7,016 nt of DNA, from assembly GCA_011049495.1 (NCBI GenBank), contig DSBF01000032.1:1-7016 (forward strand). The letters run 5' to 3'. The translations under genes were made by a program, and so were the position numbers. Origin of the DNA: Ignavibacteria bacterium. Lineage in GTDB: Bacteria > Bacteroidota > Ignavibacteria > Ignavibacteriales > Melioribacteraceae. The notes beneath the pieces are model-generated. The model had not been told where the DNA came from and did not search any database. It saw only the letters and a list, made by a program, of their open reading frames with translations. This document shows positions 1 to 5,301 of the stretch, in pieces (the stretch's first letter is position 1; every line of letters starts with the position of its first letter).

Positions 1-960
1 AGAACAGCGTTGGTAAAAGTTAGTTTAATCAATAAACCAAATGGCGGGAAATCCAAAGCTCTTAATGCCGGTATTCAGTATTCAGAAGCTGAATTTGTTC
101 TTTGCATGGATGGAGATTCACAATTATCATCCAATACATTGAAAATGGGAATCAGACATTTTATTGACCCCAACGTTGGTGCGGTTGCCGGTAATGTAAA
201 AGTAGAAAATAGAAAACGTATATTAACCGATTTACAAGCGCTTGAATATGTTGAAGGTCTCAATATGCCTCGAAGCGCTCAAGGATTTATTAAGATGGTC
301 AATATCATTCCAGGTCCTATAGGAATTTTTAGAAAAAGTGCGTTAAGAGATGCAGGTTATTATTCAAGTGATACTTTTGCAGAAGATGCTGATATTACTC
401 TGAAAATTCTTGAAAAGGGATGGAAGATTAACTATGAACCAAATGCAATGGCTTTTACTGAAGCACCGGTTAAACTTCATCAACTTCTTAAACAAAGATA
501 TCGTTGGACTCGCGGAATATTACAAGCGATTCGTAAACATAAAAAACACATACTAAATCCTACAATTAATTTTAATAATACACTTATCCTATGGTCAATG
601 TTCTACGAAGCTCTTGTATGGCCGGCAATGAATATATTTGCAAATTTATTCTTTATTGTTGCTGCATTTTACGGAATGTCGAGTTTAGTATTTTTCTGGT
701 GGGTTGGAATAATGCTGCTTGATATGATGGCAGCTATTTATTGCATTGCAGCTGAAAGAGAAGAATTTAGGTTAGTTCCTTATTCAATATTTTACCGATT
801 AATATTTATTTTATTGATCGACATTACAAAAGCTATGGCTACTGTTGAAGAGTTTCTCGGTATTAGTATGACTTGGGGTAAACTTGAAAGATCCGGAAGT
901 AGTTCACAAACCGTGATTGCTAAATCACCATCGATTGGTGTAAGAAATAAAAAAGTTTAA
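1..960 (+). CDS. Processive family 2 glycosyltransferase, exopolysaccharide synthase-like (5' partial)
   Basis: The frame is open from base 1, so the true start lies left of the window; the TTG at 10 is not a credible start. Numbering residues from base 1, the fragment shows the hallmarks of a processive GT2 synthase. There is an N-K-P-N-G-G-K motif near residues 12-18, the metal/UDP-binding DGD at 37-39 (nt 109-117), a PGPIG acceptor-site segment near 104-108, the catalytic-base AED at 127-129, and QRYRW at 165-169 (nt 493-507), the Q-x-x-R-W signature. About three hydrophobic helices follow (near 196-223, 225-249, 258-278), then a WGKLER motif and a basic cytoplasmic tail. By family knowledge such enzymes polymerise a beta-linked sugar from a nucleotide sugar in the inner membrane and extrude it. 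Poly-beta-1,6-GlcNAc synthase (PgaC/IcaA) is the closest match I recognise, but the sugar cannot be read from sequence. The missing N-terminus could be a simple GT2 start or a fused deacetylase or hydrolase domain. Confidence 0.9.
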   Translation, partial: RTALVKVSLINKPNGGKSKALNAGIQYSEAEFVLCMDGDSQLSSNTLKMGIRHFIDPNVGAVAGNVKVENRKRILTDLQALEYVEGLNMPRSAQGFIKMVNIIPGPIGIFRKSALRDAGYYSSDTFAEDADITLKILEKGWKINYEPNAMAFTEAPVKLHQLLKQRYRWTRGILQAIRKHKKHILNPTINFNNTLILWSMFYEALVWPAMNIFANLFFIVAAFYGMSSLVFFWWVGIMLLDMMAAIYCIAAEREEFRLVPYSIFYRLIFILLIDITKAMATVEEFLGISMTWGKLERSGSSSQTVIAKSPSIGVRNKKV

Positions 961-969
961 TATTTAATT

Positions 970-973
970 GGAG
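970..973 (+). promoter_or_regulatory. Ribosome binding site (GGAG) of the small membrane protein
   Basis: GGAG lies six bases before the ATG at 980, inside the 19-base gap after the glycosyltransferase stop. An in-frame TGA at 974-976 rules out any earlier start, so together these fix the start codon. Confidence 0.7.
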
Positions 974-979
974 TGAATT

Positions 980-1468
980 ATGGAATTAATTCCAATACTT
1001 TCTTTAATAGTTCTTGTTGCCACAATATCAACTTTTATTCTTGCTGTGGGAGCTTATATTCTTTATAAGATTCGTGAGCGTAAAGGCAAAGTGGCACAGG
1101 CACCGCAACCTTCCAGCATACCGGCAGAACTTATTTCACCAACTCCTGTTATTGCCGAGCAGCATACCGGTGCAGGAATGCGCAGAACATATGAAGAACC
1201 TTATCCTACAAGAGATAGAGTTACAGAGTACCAAAGGAGCCCAATGTATGAACAACAGAGAGCTCAATCCGGTCCTGAGATGAGACCGACTTATGTTTCT
1301 TCTCCACCTCCACCAACCGGAACAAGCGGAAGATATGCGACATCCTCTGAGGATAGGTATTCTACTTCAGAAAGAAAAAAGTTTATGCGTTATACAAAAG
1401 AAGGTTATGTTGAACCGACTAAAGAAATCGAAAGAAAGAAAAAAGAGGATCAACTTAAGTGGCGGTAA
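980..1468 (+). CDS. Small single-pass membrane protein with Pro/Tyr/Arg-rich tail, unknown function
   Basis: This is a 162-residue protein of no family I recognise. Residues about 5-29 form one hydrophobic helix, followed at once by a basic stretch (K30, R32, R34, K35, K37). By the positive-inside rule this puts the long tail in the cytoplasm. The tail (38-162) looks disordered. It is rich in Pro, Ser, Thr and Arg, has a PPPP run at 109-112, and carries nine tyrosines at 71, 75, 84, 90, 105, 119, 127, 138 and 143. It ends in a highly charged Lys/Glu segment that may be helical (148-158). Both neighbours are close: 19 bases after the glycosyltransferase and overlapping the next gene by 10 bases. 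The position recalls PgaD-type small synthase partners, but it has one helix rather than two and I see no sequence likeness. A synthase accessory or a phosphorylatable tail is inference only. Confidence 0.8.
   Translation: MELIPILSLIVLVATISTFILAVGAYILYKIRERKGKVAQAPQPSSIPAELISPTPVIAEQHTGAGMRRTYEEPYPTRDRVTEYQRSPMYEQQRAQSGPEMRPTYVSSPPPPTGTSGRYATSSEDRYSTSERKKFMRYTKEGYVEPTKEIERKKKEDQLKWR
1444..1449 (+). promoter_or_regulatory. Ribosome binding site (AGAGGA) deciding a GTG start
   Basis: AGAGGA lies within the end of the small membrane protein gene, nine bases before the GTG at 1459. The codon directly before that GTG in the same frame is TAA (1456-1458), so no earlier start is possible. The next in-frame ATG (1555) would cut into the membrane anchor. 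The GTG start is therefore well supported. Confidence 0.7.
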
Positions 1469-3366
1469 AAAGATCAAAATTAGGTCTTAGGGTTAATTAC
1501 CTTATTATTTTTCTAAGCGGGCTAGTTTTATTAGCTGCAGCTATACTAATTTTTATGCTTGTTGTGAAAAATGTTTACGGTAATTATGAAGTATCCGAAA
1601 TTTTACCTTCTAAGAAAAACCTGAGTGTTTTTACTTGGGATAAACAGAAAAAAGCCGCAATACTTTATTCCGAATATACACAAAACATGCTTCCGCAAGG
1701 TAGTACTTGGATTAGTGATAATATCGATACTTGGGAAATTTTTATTAAAGCATCTAAGTTGAATTACGATATTATCAGCGACCAAATGATTGAGCTTGGA
1801 GAACATTTTGATTATCCGCTAATTATTCTTCCGGCTGCTAAATCAATGAGTGATAAACAACTTGTACAAATCAAAAAATATCTCGAAAGAGGTGGAAGTA
1901 TTTTTGTTACAAGTGGAATTGCAACTTTCTCTGATGAAGCAAAGTGGAGAGGATGGGAATTTTTTACAGAAGTGTTTGGAATGAATTTTTACAAAGAAAT
2001 TCATCCTCGTGATTTTGAAAGGAAAGTACACACTTTAAGAGGAAATCTGCCGCTAACTTCCGGTATACCTACTGGTTATACACTTAAGATTGCTACATGG
2101 GATAGACCAATTTATGCCGAAGTTCTTGAACCGAGAACTACACAGGTTAGCTTTTGGTATGATTTCATTCGTGAATCCGGACTTGTAATGGAAGAGATTA
2201 AAAGAAGTGCGGGAATAGCTTATGGTACTTATGGCAAAGGAAGATTTGTTTGGTACGGTTTTGAACTAAATTCTGTGTTGGGCGAACAAGAAGATTATAT
2301 CTATTTCGAAAAATTATTTAACAACAGTATCAATTGGTTGATGTATAAACCTACTGCAAACATTAAAGATTGGCCGGCACCGTATGATGCCGCTATGATA
2401 CTTGTCCCGATTATTAATGAGCAACCTTATAATATTAATAATGTGTTACCAATTATTAATCGTCATAAACTTCCGGCATCAGTATTTGTGCGACCGCAAA
2501 CTGCAATAACATATCCTTCATTAATTAAATCTATTGCCGGGAAAGTTGATTTGGGTGCCATTGTAGACATCGGATTTCTTGAATCACCTTTTGATACATT
2601 GAATTCTCTGTATGATCAACAACTGCAATTCACGAATATGGGAATTGCAAAAGATACTCTTGAATCAATCTCCGGGACAAATGTAAACGGGTTGATGCCA
2701 GAATATGGTTATTTTGATGATAATACTATGCTAGGAATGGCAAAATACGGTTATAACTATATGGTTACTGATTCGCTGACAGATAGGTCTGTACCTAAAA
2801 CTATATTTAGAAATGAACAGCCAATGTTAATTTTTACTAAAACTGCACGAGATGATCGTAAGATTATTGGTGAGTACGGACTTAGAGACAGAAATTTCCA
2901 ACTTTACACTTACGAAGAAGATATAAATAGACTGTTGTTTGAAGGGGGTTTATATATTTTAAAAGTTCATACTGAATATCAACTTCAACCTCAGTATGTT
3001 GATGTTATCAATGATATTGTTAAATATGCAAAACAAAATAACCTTTGGTTAACATCTGTAGACGAAATATTATCATGGTGGAAAAGAAGAGGGAACATTG
3101 AGGTTAGATATGAATGGAGAAGTAAAAGAAGAATTAGTATTGAAGTTACAAATCCGAGCGATGTTATTGTAGAAGAGTTTGTTGCTGAAGTAAATATTAA
3201 TAAACCTGTTAGAAATGTTAATGTCAGCTCTGAAATTATAAATACAGATATTCCCGTTTATGAATTTGATAAAGAATCAAATGCGCTTTACATGTATATC
3301 AAAAATTTAAAACCAAATGAAACCAGAATATTTTTGATTGACTTTGAAAATATACTTCCAATGTAG
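1459..3366 (+). CDS. Membrane-anchored GATase-like / degenerate polysaccharide-deacetylase-like fusion protein
   Basis: The protein has 635 residues and I see no cysteine in it. A basic N-terminus (K4, R5, K7, R11) precedes one hydrophobic helix (about 13-37), so the bulk should face the periplasm. Residues about 65-296 resemble the class-I GATase/ThuA-like flavodoxin fold: DYPLIILP at 118-125, YLERGGSIFVTSG at 141-153, and YGKGRFVWYGFE at 258-269, with no nucleophilic Cys. Residues about 305-540 follow the layout of a NodB polysaccharide deacetylase: a first strand at 311-318, NVLPIINRHKLPASVFV at 328-344, MPEYG at 413-417 where RPPYG is usual, an LKVH at 501-504, and a WLTSVDEILSWW end at 530-541. 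The metal-binding Asp pair of motif 1 and the H-x-x-x-H of motif 2 are not visible. A C-terminal beta domain spans about 546-632. Beside a polysaccharide synthase it probably binds or guides the chain; active deacetylation looks unlikely. PelA- or PgaB-like roles are possible but not shown. The gene overlaps its upstream neighbour by 10 bases. Confidence 0.85.
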   Translation: MAVKRSKLGLRVNYLIIFLSGLVLLAAAILIFMLVVKNVYGNYEVSEILPSKKNLSVFTWDKQKKAAILYSEYTQNMLPQGSTWISDNIDTWEIFIKASKLNYDIISDQMIELGEHFDYPLIILPAAKSMSDKQLVQIKKYLERGGSIFVTSGIATFSDEAKWRGWEFFTEVFGMNFYKEIHPRDFERKVHTLRGNLPLTSGIPTGYTLKIATWDRPIYAEVLEPRTTQVSFWYDFIRESGLVMEEIKRSAGIAYGTYGKGRFVWYGFELNSVLGEQEDYIYFEKLFNNSINWLMYKPTANIKDWPAPYDAAMILVPIINEQPYNINNVLPIINRHKLPASVFVRPQTAITYPSLIKSIAGKVDLGAIVDIGFLESPFDTLNSLYDQQLQFTNMGIAKDTLESISGTNVNGLMPEYGYFDDNTMLGMAKYGYNYMVTDSLTDRSVPKTIFRNEQPMLIFTKTARDDRKIIGEYGLRDRNFQLYTYEEDINRLLFEGGLYILKVHTEYQLQPQYVDVINDIVKYAKQNNLWLTSVDEILSWWKRRGNIEVRYEWRSKRRISIEVTNPSDVIVEEFVAEVNINKPVRNVNVSSEIINTDIPVYEFDKESNALYMYIKNLKPNETRIFLIDFENILPM

Positions 3367-3421
3367 ACTTATTTTAAGAGTATATGGTATTTATATATCG
3401 GTTAAGAAAATATTCATTAAA

Positions 3422-3448
3422 TTACCGGTTTGAAAAACTAACCGGTAA
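3422..3448 (+). repeat. Perfect 9-bp inverted repeat just before the lipoprotein start
   Basis: The arms are TTACCGGTT (3422-3430) and AACCGGTAA (3440-3448), separated by a nine-base loop, TGAAAAACT. Each arm contains the self-palindrome ACCGGT. The right arm ends eight bases before the ATG at 3457. No T-run follows, so a classical Rho-independent terminator is unlikely. It could be an operator, an RNA hairpin affecting translation, or an mRNA processing or attenuation element. The rest of the 3367-3456 gap is AT-rich. It has a looser copy, TCGGTTAA, at 3398-3405, but no promoter or Shine-Dalgarno sequence that I trust. Confidence 0.5.
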
Positions 3449-3456
3449 CCAACAAA

Positions 3457-5301
3457 ATGATGAAAGTTAATTTAATCATTCTGCTTTCGACTCTATTAAT
3501 GTTTTCATGTGTCGAAAACATTACTGAAACTCAGTCAACCAGACCAACTATTAGAATTATCAGTCCAACATCAGGTGATACTGTGCAAGTAGGAAGTAAT
3601 AAAATATATTATGAAGCTTCTGATTATCCGGGAGGCGAAGGACTAGATCAATTTGAAGTCATTATCGAGAGTCAATCCGGTAGATTTGTCGAAGATTTTG
3701 AAGCAACCGGCGGATCGAATACAGATATATATCTAAACGTTGACTCTACATTGTTGGGTACTAAAATTGATTATTTTGTTAATGTAAGAAATATTGCGGG
3801 TAAATACGGAACAAGTGAAGTTCAAAAAAATCTTCCGGTTGTAGAAACATTAGAAGCACCTCCTGCTCCTACCAATTTAGTTTTAACAAAAATTTCTACC
3901 GGTTCTGTAAATCTTTTCTGGGATGATAATTCAAAAACTGAAGATAACTATGAATTATGGAGGAGAGTCGGAACGAACGAAGAATATAATCTATATAGAA
4001 CATTACCTAAAAATACAATTAGTTTTAACGACATAGGTCTGTCTGAATTATTAACATATTACTATAAAGTTAGAGCTGTTAATAGATACGGGAATTCTGC
4101 TTTCAGTAACGAAGTTAGTACCACAGGGGGAGAAGCATTTAACTTGCAAGCACAAGCGTTAGGTGCGAGTCAGATACTGTTAACCTGGGAAAGTAATGAA
4201 GTAAATATACTCGGTTTTAGAATTCAACGTACTAATCCCAACACCGGTAATTTTGAACAAGTTGCTGTTGTTGCCCCAACAGCAAGAGAATACACAGATA
4301 AAAGTTTATTGGCGAGTACTACTTATTCATACAGAATTGCGTCATTTAATAGTACTTCTCAAAGTGCTTGGTCAAATATCGCAACGGCAACAACGGCGGC
4401 GGCAGATGTACCTGCTCCTACTAATCTAATTGCACAATTTGATAATCAATTGAGAATGATTGTTGTTAGGTGGACTGATAATACTAACCAGGAAGTAGGA
4501 ACTTTTGTTGAGCGTAGAGAAGGGAATACAGGAGATTTCGTTCAAGTAGGAAACACAACTGCTGATGATAATGTTTTTATGGATTCAAATTTTGTTGTCG
4601 GTACTACTTATTATTATCGAGCCCGTCATTTAACTACACAAGGTTTTTACACACCATACAGTAACATAGATGATGTATTTGTTCCTGAACTTCCACCGGC
4701 GAAACCGACTACGCTGCAAATATTTAACGTGCATGGTTCTGCAAATCAATTCTCGCTTGTTTGGAATGATAATTCTGACGATGAAGATGGTTTTACTGTG
4801 TTCAGCAAAGTAGGGAGTTCGGGCAATTATTCTTCTTACGCTACTTACGGTCCTAAAGAGGGTAAAGGAGTTTATGGCATTACTGTAACTGTCCCGGACC
4901 CTGTAAATAATGAATATTTCTTCAAAGTTAGAGCGTTTAAAGGGAATCTCAATTCTGATTTTTCAAATGAAGTCAGCACTCGGGGTCATACAGGTACTTT
5001 AGTATTATCAATACCGGCAGCATCAATAACTCGAAATTCTGCAGTACTTCAATGGAATGATATTTTCGAAAACGAATTTGTTTATTTCATTGAACGTAAA
5101 AGAAATTCATTCCCATCAGAAAATGAATTCTCTTTAGTAGGTACTATTGGCGGAGCTGTCGGAACCGGAGCTACTATTTTTTATACCGATACAAATTTAG
5201 ATGCTAATACTCAATATACTTTTAGAGTTAGGGCTTTACTTAATACACAACAGTACTCAAATTATTCTAACGAAGTTACAATCACAACGCCTTTTAACTA
5301 A
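3457..5301 (+). CDS. Lipoprotein with an Ig-like domain and five fibronectin type III modules
   Basis: The protein has 614 residues. A short signal peptide (K3, then hydrophobic 5-17) ends in the lipobox-like L-M-F-S-C with Cys18, so it should be lipidated after cleavage by signal peptidase II; residues Val19 and Glu20 follow. An Ig/cadherin-like domain (about 30-129) opens with an ISPTSGDTV motif. Five FN3 modules come next at about 135-223, 226-314, 318-410, 414-508 and 512-611. Most show the FN3 strand-B tryptophan in a W-x-D-N-S/T context (W155, W244, W339, W436, W533), a Y-Y-x-x-R-A type strand F and an S-N-E-V ending. FN3 arrays usually act as spacers or bind proteins or sugars; no catalytic domain is visible. 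It ends on the last FN3 strand with no type IX secretion sorting domain. The ATG at 3460 is an equally possible start. No clear Shine-Dalgarno precedes either. It shares one base with the next gene. Confidence 0.9.
   Translation: MMKVNLIILLSTLLMFSCVENITETQSTRPTIRIISPTSGDTVQVGSNKIYYEASDYPGGEGLDQFEVIIESQSGRFVEDFEATGGSNTDIYLNVDSTLLGTKIDYFVNVRNIAGKYGTSEVQKNLPVVETLEAPPAPTNLVLTKISTGSVNLFWDDNSKTEDNYELWRRVGTNEEYNLYRTLPKNTISFNDIGLSELLTYYYKVRAVNRYGNSAFSNEVSTTGGEAFNLQAQALGASQILLTWESNEVNILGFRIQRTNPNTGNFEQVAVVAPTAREYTDKSLLASTTYSYRIASFNSTSQSAWSNIATATTAAADVPAPTNLIAQFDNQLRMIVVRWTDNTNQEVGTFVERREGNTGDFVQVGNTTADDNVFMDSNFVVGTTYYYRARHLTTQGFYTPYSNIDDVFVPELPPAKPTTLQIFNVHGSANQFSLVWNDNSDDEDGFTVFSKVGSSGNYSSYATYGPKEGKGVYGITVTVPDPVNNEYFFKVRAFKGNLNSDFSNEVSTRGHTGTLVLSIPAASITRNSAVLQWNDIFENEFVYFIERKRNSFPSENEFSLVGTIGGAVGTGATIFYTDTNLDANTQYTFRVRALLNTQQYSNYSNEVTITTPFN

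Noticed and set aside
10..12. TTG as the start of the glycosyltransferase
   Set aside because: The reading frame is open back to base 1, no ribosome binding site is visible, and the DGD motif would fall only about 33 residues from the start, far too early for a GT2 domain.
75..263. Minus-strand open frame inside the glycosyltransferase gene
   Set aside because: It is antisense to conserved GT2 motifs, has no start signal and no recognisable protein features.
1014..1490. Two consecutive open frames (1014-1283 and 1293-1490) in another frame of the small membrane protein gene
   Set aside because: They have no ribosome binding site, overlap a better gene fully and run into the start of the next, and give Leu/Gln/Lys-rich nonsense typical of a shifted low-complexity sequence.
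1603..2031. Two minus-strand open frames (1603-1806, 1843-2031) inside the GATase-like region
   Set aside because: They are shadows of the plus-strand gene with no ribosome binding site or domain-like content.
3422..3456. Rho-independent terminator after the deacetylase-like gene
   Set aside because: The hairpin is real, but the sequence after it (CCAACAAAATG) has no T-run and leads straight into a start codon.
3367..3456. Promoter for the lipoprotein and sensor pair
   Set aside because: AT-rich stretches and a TTGAAA at 3430-3435 exist, but no partner element is at proper spacing, and I see no clear Bacteroidota-type TAnnTTTG element.
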